A stretch of 64,000 nucleotides of DNA. Origin: Lophium mytilinum. Lineage: Eukaryota; Ascomycota; Dothideomycetes; Mytilinidiales; Mytilinidiaceae. The number at the start of each line of letters is the position of its first letter. Positions within the stretch are counted from its first letter, which is position 1. Both the position numbers and the translations under genes were made by a program. The stretch spans positions 188,179-252,178 of the forward strand of contig MU004184.1 in NCBI GenBank assembly GCA_010093605.1, read 5' to 3'. Under the pieces are notes generated by a model. It was not told the DNA's origin. It searched no databases and saw only the letters and a list, made by a program, of their open reading frames with translations. Below, in pieces: positions 32,816 to 42,640 of this stretch.

Positions 32816-33850
32816 TTAAGCCGGCCGAGGCTGCCCAGAACACATCGCGCTGAACATCATCCTGTTGCTCAGACGTCGCGTGGAAGATCCTTGGACTATC
32901 GTAACACACTCACGGCATACTTCCATCCCTGCAGACGGCTGGTGGCTTGAAGAGCCGCGACCCTTTCCGACCTCCTTCGCTTCCTCCATCACTGACTTCA
33001 TCGATACTTGTACAAATGAGTATGGAAGCGAGGGAATTTGAGGCGATCGAGCGAGTGGAATATACCTGTGCCAAATCCATTGTTGTATCTTCCAAGCTGC
33101 CAAGAGACATTAGCCTAGCCCTACGGAGAGGTCGTGCACGATGGCCATCGAGCGCAATATCTTGCCCAGGATGGATCCTAGATACTAATTCATGAACGTC
33201 ATCGCACGTGTCCTAGTCGGATGTAGGCATCGTCTGGGAGTTGACTGGGAGCTTCTGTGGGATCCGGAAGAACTTGGACACGGTCTCGTGGATTTTGGGC
33301 ATCTCCTGCTTCACCCACCAATCGGCCCTACCCGAGTGACGGAGGTTGCTTGCTTGGACCCATATACCGTGGAGAATGCGACCTTCTGGCTATGGAGCCT
33401 GGCTAACTTCGAGCTATCCTTGGTGAGATGGTCGCAGAATCATACTATCTGTGAACTCAGAGCAGTGAAGTCCAGCAGATAGTTGACGGATTGCATATAC
33501 CCGAGCGTCTGGCCTAGGCCTGTGGACAGCTCGTGGACAATGGCCATCGAGCTCAACCTCTGATCTAGGATGTTCTTTAGATACTGATTCATGAACGTCA
33601 TGGCGCCTATCTTGACGGGCTGGATAGATGAACAGAAGCGGTCCCTTCATCCAGAACTCACTCATGTGGTCTATCAAGATCAAGCGGCTGGTGATAAACA
33701 GATACTCCGCAGACTGATTGACGGGGGTGGGTGGCATGTATCCTCTTTGATCGAGACATGAATCGAGACGGCGGACGGCTTCCTGTGGGGAATGCTGGAC
33801 AAGCTTGAGTTCTTCCTGGTGTTCCACTACACGAACGGCGCCCAGCTTGC
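32816..33850 (-). pseudogene. Unrecognised gene remnant with a 398-bp internal duplication
   Basis: From about 33830 the minus strand reads HQEELKLVQHSPQEAVRRL, YLFITSRLILIDHMSEFWM and KGPLLFIYPA. After a frame change it reads MTFMNQYLKNILDQRLSSM, AIVHELSTGLGQTLGYMQS and VNYLLDFTAL. A second, more decayed copy of the last part (TFMN, SILGKILRSMAIVHDLSVG) lies 398 bp further on: TTCATGAACGTCAT starts at 33190 and 33588. The sequence looks like a conserved soluble protein, but I cannot name it. One frameshift and later stops make it non-functional as read. Confidence 0.45.
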
Positions 33851-35430
33851 TCTGCTTTCCTCTTGATACCGCCCTTCCACGTGAGAGTTGCTCGCCTTCT
33901 CATTCGGTAGACTCGTGAGGTTCCGAAGACAGGGTTCCATGCTTACAATAGACGCTTTTTCCATCTTAGATCTTCCTATCGGAGACTTGTTCTCTCGAGC
34001 TTGAACGTGTCGTTAGAGCGTGTCGTCGCCGGTCGGGATGACTTAGTGTTCGCGAGTGGGTTGAAGTATTTCTCGTACTCCATTCTGAGAGTAGCACGAG
34101 TTGTTTTCTTGGCGTAGGACTTCTGGTGTCTTGTCTGGGCGTGAACTCGGTCGTCGCCTTAGCCATACCAGGTTCTGCTGTGAAGGGCACTGCCGAATTC
34201 CTCGCCCAAAAGCTCCCGACACGACCATCGGAGTTGCCTTCGTAAGAACATTGGCCTTGAGCAGCATTCTCGGAGCGATCTGCATTGGAGCGTTCGGGGA
34301 GTGGAGTTGCGGACAGCTTGACAGATGGGTCCTTCGATTCAGAAAACGCGTCCCAAAGCGTGCTGTATGCTCGGGACCTTCCAGTCGACTTGTTGATCCC
34401 ACCAACGTGCTCCGGGTAAAATTCGGATCAGATAGGACGAAGACGCTATTCTGCAATATACTGAGCGAAAAGAGAGTGTGCTCATGGTCCGGAAAGTGGA
34501 GAGAGCGCAAATGATGTGCTGTGCCTTCGCCGCGACGATATCCGAGTACTGCCTCCTCCCGCATCTCAAGTGTTTGTGTTCGATGAGTGTTTCCTAGATG
34601 TGGTCCCTAGTTCCATCTTGAAAGCAGCGAGTACCCAGTTCTTTGCCCTGGACGCATATCAGCTTCGCACCCTCACATGCTGACCCCTCCTACTCATGGC
34701 GACCCGGTACCCTTGCAGGCCTTTAGTATACGGTATCGGCAGATCGATAACTACTAGAGGAGCTGGAGCAGCGGTAGCGGTGATCGTCATCGTCTCCGCT
34801 AGGGGAATGGCGAGTGTGACGTTGTCGCTTCACATGGTAAACCTCGTCTGAGCTGGGATCGCTGATATGGTCTTATAGAGAACTGGTAAAGGAGGAGGTC
34901 GTACTGGAAGGTCTCCGCGGTGAAGATGCTGGTCTGGAGCTGCAGGTCTGGAGATGCTTCCGCGAGCCCGCTGTAGAAAGACATGAGGGGTCAGCGCGGC
35001 AAGAAGGACTCACCCAACCAGGCGGAGGAGGAATGAAATACGATGTATGAAGTATGTACCGCGGTGAGGTTGTTCCAGAGCTGACAAAGACGGACCCGTC
35101 TATCACATCCCCTGTGGTTCGGCCAGAAATTGAGAACCCCAGAGGCCAGGATTGGACAAGCACTAGAGCGTGCGAGCGATCAGAGTCTCGGCTGACGCAG
35201 CGTAAAGTGAGAGAACAGTCGTTCCAAGAACCACAATGATAGGGAAGACGAAAGGGGAGCGAAGATACCCGCTTTCGAACTGCAGGGCGACGGCGCTTCG
35301 CGATTGTCCGTGATGCCCTATCGTAACCTTCATTACTCCTGCCCTCGACGTGTACCTTTCGTCGCTCATAACTTCGTACGGCTCCTCCTTTTCCCATGTC
35401 TAAGCTCATGCCCCGATCAATTGCCACTCC
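33851..35430. other. No certain gene
   Basis: Several long overlapping minus-strand frames (34043-34564; 34873-35427) and plus-strand frames show no motif I know. MSFYSGLAEASPDLQLQTS at about 34984 (minus) is the most protein-like. The frequent frame changes suggest decay. Confidence 0.3.
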
Positions 35431-35433
35431 TGT

Positions 35434-36024
35434 TCAACTAGTCCGGAGCCAAGATGTTGCCATGTACGGACCCTGCTCGATGTCATGCTGTTTCTTCGAG
35501 TCGCGATCCTTGATCACCACGCCTCGAGACATCAGACAGTCCAGGTTTGGACTGTGCTTCGTGGTCTCGGTAATCATATAGAGTTCCTGAACGAGACGCG
35601 GAGGGCGACGAGAGACTGGACAAGAGTCTAGTGGCGATTTCGAGGAGATATGAAACAGCATTCTGGCCGTGGACACGCTGATCTGATCGCCGTAGGAGCG
35701 TACTAGATGGCCAGAGCCGCAAAGTATGCCGAAAAGTCCAATCACAGACCGAATTTGCGCGATATGGCATCGATGGAAGGCTAGGCTCGGAGAAGCGAGC
35801 TTTTCTCTCTGATCTCCTACCATAATGTCTTCCATCTCTGCAGACCCGGCCGGTGCTGGAAGTGCTGTTGGCGTGGGACGTGGAGTTTGGTATGGGTTTG
35901 TGTGTTGTTCTTTGGTCTCAGCATTTTGAAACTTAGTCAACGATATATCGAGGGAACATGCAAAGCATGGAAGGCCTACGCATCCAGCAAGATCGAATGG
36001 GCGAGCCCATGAGGTCCTAGACAC
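35434..36024 (-). CDS. Uncertain open frame, 196 aa
   Basis: An uninterrupted frame with a coherent C-terminal half (SVIGLFGILCGSGHLVRSY, ISVSTARMLFHISSK, RRPPRLVQELYMI, DCLMSRGVVIKDRD). No domain is recognised and there is no clear signal peptide or intron. Codon use is less GC3-biased than in the convincing genes of this window, so it may be a fragment or a chance frame. A minus-strand frame upstream (36033-36290) could be an earlier exon but has no splice evidence I trust. Confidence 0.3.
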   Translation of the reverse strand: MSRTSWARPFDLAGCVGLPCFACSLDISLTKFQNAETKEQHTNPYQTPRPTPTALPAPAGSAEMEDIMVGDQREKLASPSLAFHRCHIAQIRSVIGLFGILCGSGHLVRSYGDQISVSTARMLFHISSKSPLDSCPVSRRPPRLVQELYMITETTKHSPNLDCLMSRGVVIKDRDSKKQHDIEQGPYMATSWLRTS

Positions 36025-36900
36025 TTGTCTAGCTAGACGGCAAGTGGAAAAGATGCTATTAGGACGGCCTCACGACCAGTTCTAGCTGTCCGCGCTGGCT
36101 GTTGGAGACCTTGAGCGAGCGAAGAGATTGTGAGCGGGAAAGTCGTAGAAGCATAGGGTTGAAGCATCCCTATTGCAGCCCGAGCCAGCCCTTGTAAATA
36201 AAACCACGGCGGATCAGGGAACAAACATACCGATTCGTCAGTTAGTCTGTAGTATCGCGCCAGGAAGTGGAGTGAACGCCGCGTGCGCAACTGTGACGCG
36301 AGATCGGTAGAACCTCGTGGTGAAGTCTGAGATGCTCATTTCTGGAGTTGAGGACAGATGTCATTGACTTCGGAAATTGTGCGAAAGAAAGAGATGCCCA
36401 TCCCATACGCGCAACTTAGCAACTAAGAGCGGCTCTTTCATTCGTTCAAACTGCGCCAGTCTTGGTTCTACCCCTTTGGAAGCAAGCATGGCGTTTCGAC
36501 GCGTCTCTATCGAAGTGGAAGGCCAGCGACACGCGTCGTTACAGCATGCCTATAGGGCAAGGCGGGGAAAACTCTGCCCGGCAGCATCAACAACAACAAC
36601 AATACGTCACGTCACCACACAAGATAGCTTTGCTTGAAGCGAAGGAGCATTTCTTCTTCGAAGCCCCAGACAAGCTGAGGAGTTCAATGAAAAAAAAGTT
36701 TCGCGTCGGCCCGAGGCAGTGCAATACGAGCGACACTGTGTCCCTGGACATAAGCAAGCCCAGCGGCCCAGGAACGGTTTCCAAAGAGTGGATTAATCAG
36801 GGAAGGCCCCGTAGGACCGTTTCAGAGATTAAACTGAAAAGAACCTGTGAAGATGTTAGTGATGGAAGCAAAAGGACGGCAAGAAAAGAGGAGAGAAGGA
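36025..36900. other. No gene seen; (CAA)n tract
   Basis: A short (CAA)n run lies at about 36588-36603. Open frames are present on the plus strand but carry no motif. Confidence 0.4.
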
Positions 36901-36908
36901 GGAGACTT

Positions 36909-36942
36909 ACAGATACTACTCTTGATCTAAGCCAAAAGGCAC
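36909..36942 (-). pseudogene. U2 snRNA fragment (5' region)
   Basis: On the minus strand the sequence reads TGCCTTTTGGCTTAGATC, then AAGAGTAGTATCTGT. This matches the 5' part of fungal U2 snRNA (TGCCTTTTGGCTTAGATC, then AAGTGTAGTATCTGT) with one mismatch in about 33 bases. It includes the GUAGUA branch-site recognition sequence and the U2/U6 helix region. The match stops abruptly; U2 stem IIa, the Sm site and the rest are absent. It is a truncated copy, not a working snRNA. It may have arrived by copying of RNA or as one more DNA shard. Confidence 0.8.
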
Positions 36943-38590
36943 TGTGATGGTTGTCAGTGATGATCGAGTGAAGGGTGGATGCGAGTGAGTGATGGTGAAG
37001 GAAGGGAAGTGGGAAAGGATGGGGAGTTGGAGAGGATGGGGGTGGGGTTGGAACTTACAAGAGAGCTGAGGTTTGGAGACTGCTCGAGGCTGAGCTTTTG
37101 TAGTCGACAGACGGCGCTAGTCTGGCGTGATGACTCATCAGCGCTAGACCGTTTAACCGAGCAGGATAACGGGGCCAGAGACCTGGGCGAGTGCTGCCTA
37201 GGCTCCAGTAGCTCGAGAGGGAGGTGGAGCGACTCGGCTACCGGCCAGACGCTTTACACGTGACGAAGGACTTTCCTGTCTATGCCGCCAACCCTGCGCG
37301 CGCTAAGTTCTACATTACGAGGGCAATTCCAATTATGGCCAAGATTCAAGGAACGGGTACTATGCTGGGTGAGCACACGTTATCTGAGGTGACGATGCTT
37401 ATCTGCATTCTCCGAATCTTTCTAACGCCCTTTTCTGAAAAGTGTTACTGTACCTATCTACTTAGGGAACATCAGGCTCGGAGCTGTATGTGAAGCTCGT
37501 CTCCACATTAAGACAAGGACGGCTGATCTGTCAAATCTTAGGAAGCATCTGACGGTAGGTGCAGCCCAATACGTACCCCTCGGGTCCATCAGTTGTTTGC
37601 TACAGGATGCAAGCTTTGCGTTACTTCCTTGCTAGTCAACTCTACGTAGCTTCTAGAGCGTCTTAGTACGGAGAGCTGGTAGATTTACGCCATGGAGAGG
37701 CGCCCCGGCTGTTCAGTACTGTGGACCCGTCTCCCCAGAAAAGAATGGCCACACGGTATCACAATGTTGGCTTATTGCTCCCAAGCAAAGACATTCACCG
37801 GCGGATCAACGTTGCAGTCGCCATGCCTGAGCGCCTGATTGACTCCTTCCAGCAGACGTACAACCTCCAAGTTGGTTCACACGCATCATCTGGAGGGAGC
37901 GGCCGCTCACTTACAATCAGGGTCGATCCACTCCTGGCGATGAGATTAAGTGGTACCCCTTCAGCTACTGCCATCCAAGTGAAGTGGCACAACAAACTGC
38001 GCCCTACCGCGATCTCGCTTAAGACTTCGCTCACCTCAGCCAACCTTCCAACTCGTCACCTTGCCTACTACACCACTACCAAAGCTTGCCCTCAGAGCAC
38101 GAGTCGCAAGGCCTTGTTACGGACCTCATCTCCCGTCGAAGCCCTTGCTTGGCGACATGCCGTGTCGCCGCGCGTCTCCAAGTGAAAGAGTGAATTCTAG
38201 TAAGCAGAACCCCGGACGGTACTACTTCACCCGCCACCTACGAAGTGAAGAGGTCTAACTACTTCTAGATACCGCAGTATTCTTGCTGTAGACCGCCCAC
38301 AACGGACCTCATCGCCTACGCCTTGCTCTACGCGTCGTAAGCATTCCGCGAGCAGACCGCCACCCGAAGCCCGACAAAACGCACGCGATGGCATCGCGTC
38401 CTGGCTCTGCGGGCGGTGCCGTCATTCCGCTACTTTCCGCGCCTTTTTCTCGGGCCAGCTACTGGGCCCTCACTCAATCTTCGCTGGGTCCACATATCTT
38501 CCTCCATACGCTTGATGGCTCTCCGATCGTAAATGGCAGCTGGACACTAGAATCTCTGAAAGTAGCTGTAGCTCAGCGGTGAAGTCGCCC
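36943..38590. other. No certain gene; G-rich tract
   Basis: 36980-37050 is rich in GG and GGGG runs on the plus strand (possible G-quadruplex). A 154-codon plus-strand frame at 37721-38185 has no motif. Nothing else is supported. Confidence 0.35.
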
Positions 38591-38639
38591 GCCGTTGGGA
38601 GTGCGAACTGGCAAAGACAACAAGGCTGGCAAAGACGAA

Positions 38640-39000
38640 AAGTTTGGCAAGACGACGAGGACCCTTCAACCGGGTGGTGAGTTGTTCTCGATAACATTTC
38701 TCACTACCGTCGCCAACAAAATCTTAAGGGGTTATCCGCGAGACGTGTCTGGGTCGATACTGGGGGGTGCTGGGTGGCTCCGACAGGGGAAGCGCATTCA
38801 GCCCCCCAAAAGACTTAAAGCACCATCGTGAAGTTTGTGGTCGACCCTTGTCACATCCCCGAGCGAGAACAGTGTGTTTCGGCCACCCGGCGGAGTAAGT
38901 ACCACTTCATCACATTCCCTTACCGTGGCTAACAGAATATTAAAAGATTGATCGCGAAACATGCCTTGTCCGATGCTGGGGGTGCTGGGTGGCTTCCGAC
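38640..39000 (+). repeat. Direct repeat, unit about 215 bp, two copies
   Basis: GGTGCTGGGTGGCT starts at 38766 and 38981, and the upstream blocks also align (ACATTTCTCACTACCGTCGCCAAC vs ACATTCCCTTACCGTGGCTAAC, shown here only by their ends). Both copies run into RRM-like 3' sequence; the second is followed at once by the RRM piece at 39045. Confidence 0.7.
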
Positions 39001-39044
39001 ACAGGAGGCGCATCCAGCCCTCACAAGGCCCCCGTACCGCAAAT

Positions 39045-39130
39045 ATGCAGTTCAACGGATACGACTGGCAAGGCCGCCAGCTCGAGGTTCGCGAGGATCG
39101 TTTTGCCCAAGGTCCCCCCGGCAGAGCTCG
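39045..39130 (+). pseudogene. Gbp2-like RRM C-terminal fragment
   Basis: The frame reads MQFNGYDWQGRQLEVREDR, then FAQGPPGRARE. This matches the end of a Gbp2-like RRM and the start of its glycine/arginine-rich linker (QQFNGYEWQGR.LEVREDRFAGPPG). Only about 28 residues match. The next recognisable piece on the same strand is Sub2 at 39640, so Gbp2-like and Sub2 pieces are neighbours here as they are at 30.1-30.9 kb. Confidence 0.65.
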
Positions 39131-39639
39131 GGAGAGCTATAGGCTGTTCACCCTAGGGTTGGACAACCCACAAGGATAGAGTGCCACCAAAGGTTTGGGT
39201 CGACTCTGACCCAAGCCCAGAGGCGCTTGAATGCGTCTGGCGTGCGGCGCATGGACTCAACCCTAAGCGCTGTCCAAGACCTGCGTAACGAGACTGTTGA
39301 CTGTAGACCAAAACACTTCCCAACGACTTCACCGACTTCGCAACCTTGGGCGGCGAGGTAAGTGAAGTCATCCACGTCCGGAATGTAAGTGGCGTGACTC
39401 CTCCCTTCTATACAAGAGACCGACCGCACTCAGCTCCCGTGGTTAACAACCAACGAGAACTTGGTAGAGCTGTTCAGGACTAGGGGCAAGGCCCCCCTTC
39501 TCAACGAACACCCGCTACCCTGCCAGTGGCTCTGTTGGTCTCGACAATCCGAATGTGTCCCACAAGGTCGAAACACCCGTCCAACAGGTCATGATTGTTC
39601 CGGAAACTATGCTTGGGGGTCAGCCGCGCCGAGATCCAG

Positions 39640-39770
39640 TGCGAAGCAGGGATGATGTTCAGCGCAACTCTCTCTGAGGACATCCGTCCCGTCTGCAGGA
39701 TGTTCATGCAGAATCCGCTCGAGATCTACATCGACAACCAGGAGAAACTCACTCTCCATGGTCTCCAGCC
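39640..39770 (+). pseudogene. Sub2/UAP56 DEAD-box fragment with motif III (SAT)
   Basis: The frame reads [33 protein letters not shown] and TLHGLQ. This is nearly identical to the Sub2/UAP56 segment [22 protein letters not shown]...KLTLHGLQ, with helicase motif III (SAT) intact. It continues into 70-bp repeats where the next Sub2 residues (YYVKLEEKEKN) would be. No DECD motif is seen upstream. The good preservation over 39 residues suggests a young copy. Confidence 0.85.
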
Positions 39771-39794
39771 GATGCCCGTTCCCGTGGTACTAAT

Positions 39795-40004
39795 GTAGTC
39801 CAACTCGAGAACCTAGAGGGCCCAGCTACAGCACGAAGCCCACGATCGCCCCTATAGTACTGTTGCGGTTCAGCTGGAGAAGCCAGAGGATAGAGTTACT
39901 GCCCGAAGTGAACGGTCGCTCCCGTGGTACTAGTGTGGTCCAGTCCGAGAAAGTGGAAGATGCAGTCACAGCTATCTGTACGTCGTGTCCTGTCAGCCTT
40001 CGAG
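39795..40004 (+). repeat. 70-bp tandem repeat, three units
   Basis: Units begin GTAGTCCAACTCGAG at 39795, GCGGTTCAGCTGGAG at 39865 and GTGGTCCAGTCCGAG at 39935, spaced exactly 70 bp. Each unit start can be read as V(V/A)VQLEKPE-like sequence, resembling the YVKLEEKEK that follows TLHGLQ in Sub2. The array therefore looks like a triplicated stretch of the Sub2 fragment. Confidence 0.8.
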
Positions 40005-42640
40005 ATACCATCTAACCATTCCACAGCCAAATGCACTGGATATCAGTACGGTAGTCGCCCGCTTGGCATCTCTCACGTCCGCTACACCAACATCTCCAGC
40101 GGAGGCGAGGCTATGGAGGGAACTGAGGCTACTGGCGGTCTTACTCAGGATCAGATCATGTAGAGCGCTCATTGGCTTAATGTTATTTTGAGATTTGGCG
40201 AGGTCAGCGAAGTGGACCTGTTCTTGACGCTAAGCGTAATAGTAAAAGTTTTATTTTCTGACGTCGTCTTCTAAATGAATGTGTCGCTACTTGTCCGTGA
40301 AGACTCGCCCTTTACGCATACCTATATGACTAACCAGCTCCGTCCAGCTAGTTGTAAGATTGCCTGCTCAGCCACATTCTCTATATTTGCGATACCAGAC
40401 TTCACTTTTAGAACATTGGCGGAGTAAGCTGGACCTCATCTGGACACCCTTTGACCCCTCAACTTTCGAGCTCTGAGAGCGTTGTGGGTGAGGAGCTGCC
40501 TCCACCGTTAGGCGCGACTACATTAGCACTGCAACACTAGTATATCCGAAGCGGCTGGAGGGACGGGACCACTACAAGATGGGTACGGTAATACTTCATG
40601 TGAACGGCATTATGACGTACCTTACTGCCTCTTCTTCGCCGAGGCAGCGGTGGTCAAGTGTAATCTTTTTGCATCGAGGCTGAAATCAACATATCCCAGT
40701 TTCAAATCCTAGCTATGCGTGCTATGTAGAGATATGAGGTATAACCCTTCGCAGCTCCCGACGGGCGGTATGCATCCTGCTATCCCTTGGGCCTCTAGCT
40801 CGCTGCTCCATTTTATCATCGAATGCCCCCAGCCGTTGCCTCCAATAATGCGTCATCACGTCCGCCATCCTCCAGCTGTTATTTGTCTTCCGTTAGACGA
40901 GCCTCCACCGCCACTACTCCGTGAGGCAATTGAATCCGACTTGGCACTCGAGTGTCGTGGGCTTCGAGGTGGAGTCGGTCGAGAGGGTAGGCGTGGTCGG
41001 CGACTCTTTAGTGGGGGGAAAATCTATCTATCATTAGCGGCAAGGCCCAAGGCAAGAAGCACCGGCGCTAAGAGTCCTGCTTACCCTCGTCGCAACAGTA
41101 GTGAGGAAAGCCGGTATCTCACCCTCCGCTCCAGACGCTCCACAATTGCTATTAGATCTAACTCGCCAGTCTTCGGACGTGAAAATCTGTAACCGTGGTT
41201 GATGACCGCCGCGTCTGTATGATCCGCTCCCGACGACGCCTTTTCGGCTTTCTTTCGGTCCTTTTCGACGGCATTCGACTCGTAAAACACTGTTCATACT
41301 CACTCTGGTTTCTGAACCAAGGACCAGGAGACATGGGGTCGCCCTCCTCTTCACCGTTGTTTTCAAGTTTGGTAGCCATCTTCGAGCTCTGGTGGCTCCT
41401 CACATCGTCGAAAGAATGGCGTCTCGAATGAGAGTCAAAGGGGCCGCTGAAACTGAGCAACGTGGTCAGGTGAGGTTTCTTCGGACTGTCCATGATGCTA
41501 GTATCGGTCGAGATGCGGTGGAGGTCGGAGCCGAGACCAATGGTATGCTCGCTATAGCGTTTGTAAGTACACAGCTCCGTGCAGCCCCAAGCCTTTCTGA
41601 AGTGCTCCTCTGCGACATGTGACGTCTTGAGAAGCGCTTCTTCCAGATCAAGAATGGTGCGAGATCAGGAGATTGCTATCTCGACAGGTTGAACGAGGCA
41701 GGACGAGACGACGATATATGTGAGGAGCTCGGCTGTCGTCGTGGTCTTTCTCTAGCGCTAGTGCGTACACTCGGAGCTCTTGTAGGTAAATTCGAGGAGG
41801 AGGCTCTGTAGGCGCACTGTGGTGTCGATGGTGAGCTCTACAGTGGTGGGTTGGAAATCATGGCGTACAATATGGGAACACGGGCCACGAGTAGGAACTT
41901 TTCGAACTAGGAGGCGAAGGTGTAGTTGAAGGTGGTGACGCGGGGCGAAAAGTCAAGGACGAGGACGAGAACTCTGAGGTCGGGGTCTAGGACCACGGGT
42001 CTGAGACTACCTATGGGGTTGGTCATTGACGTGAGTTGAGAGAGAGGGATGACAAGGGCAAGATGACTTACGGGCCTCTTTCCCACTGCTGGAAGCTCCA
42101 TACGGTATCTTGTGCATGTCTTCTGCTTGACTGACCGGCCAATGTGATCCTGTTCGCAGATTGGAAGCCTGGATTCCTCGCTGCCGCGCAGGATAGCGCT
42201 GGCCCGTTCTGGCTTGGAAGGACGGTGCAGTGGTACATTCAAGCGGCTGTCCTTGAAGCAATCGCGCCATTGCCAACGGCTCATGGTGGGGATGTGCTGC
42301 TGGCTCTCATGGCGGATACGAAGGATGCGGGTTGATCCATAGCTTGACACCAGTTCGCCTTCGGGGTTACTGTCTCTTCTGATACGGTACGTTGTCCACG
42401 ATCCATGTCGTCGTTGATGGGTGCGTGGCTGCTAGCTAACAGACCTTCGTGAAGTAGAAGATGCTCGGCTAAGCTGGAAGTGTCCTTCGGTGTAGGGCTT
42501 TCGTCTACAAGGATAGATTGTTGCTTTCTCTGCTCTTCACGGCCCGATCTTCGATTACTGCGGTATATATCACAAGTATATATTGACTTCGACTGGAACA
42601 CCTTGGGCAATAACAGGTCATCCTTCGCTCAGCGCACTCC
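40005..42640. other. No certain gene
   Basis: Many overlapping frames lie on both strands. A minus-strand frame at 41158-41493 has a low-complexity protein look (ENNGEEEGDPMSPGPWF, SEYEQCF) and a plus-strand frame at 40719-41192 covers part of the same DNA. Neither has a known domain, and I cannot choose between them. Confidence 0.3.

Noticed and set aside
38574-38630. tRNA-like 5' half: TGTAGCTCAGCGGTGAAG resembles a tRNA D-arm with an exact A-box pattern
   Set aside because: No D stem closes, no anticodon arm or T arm follows, and the best B-box candidate (GTGCGAACTGG) is poor. Probably chance.
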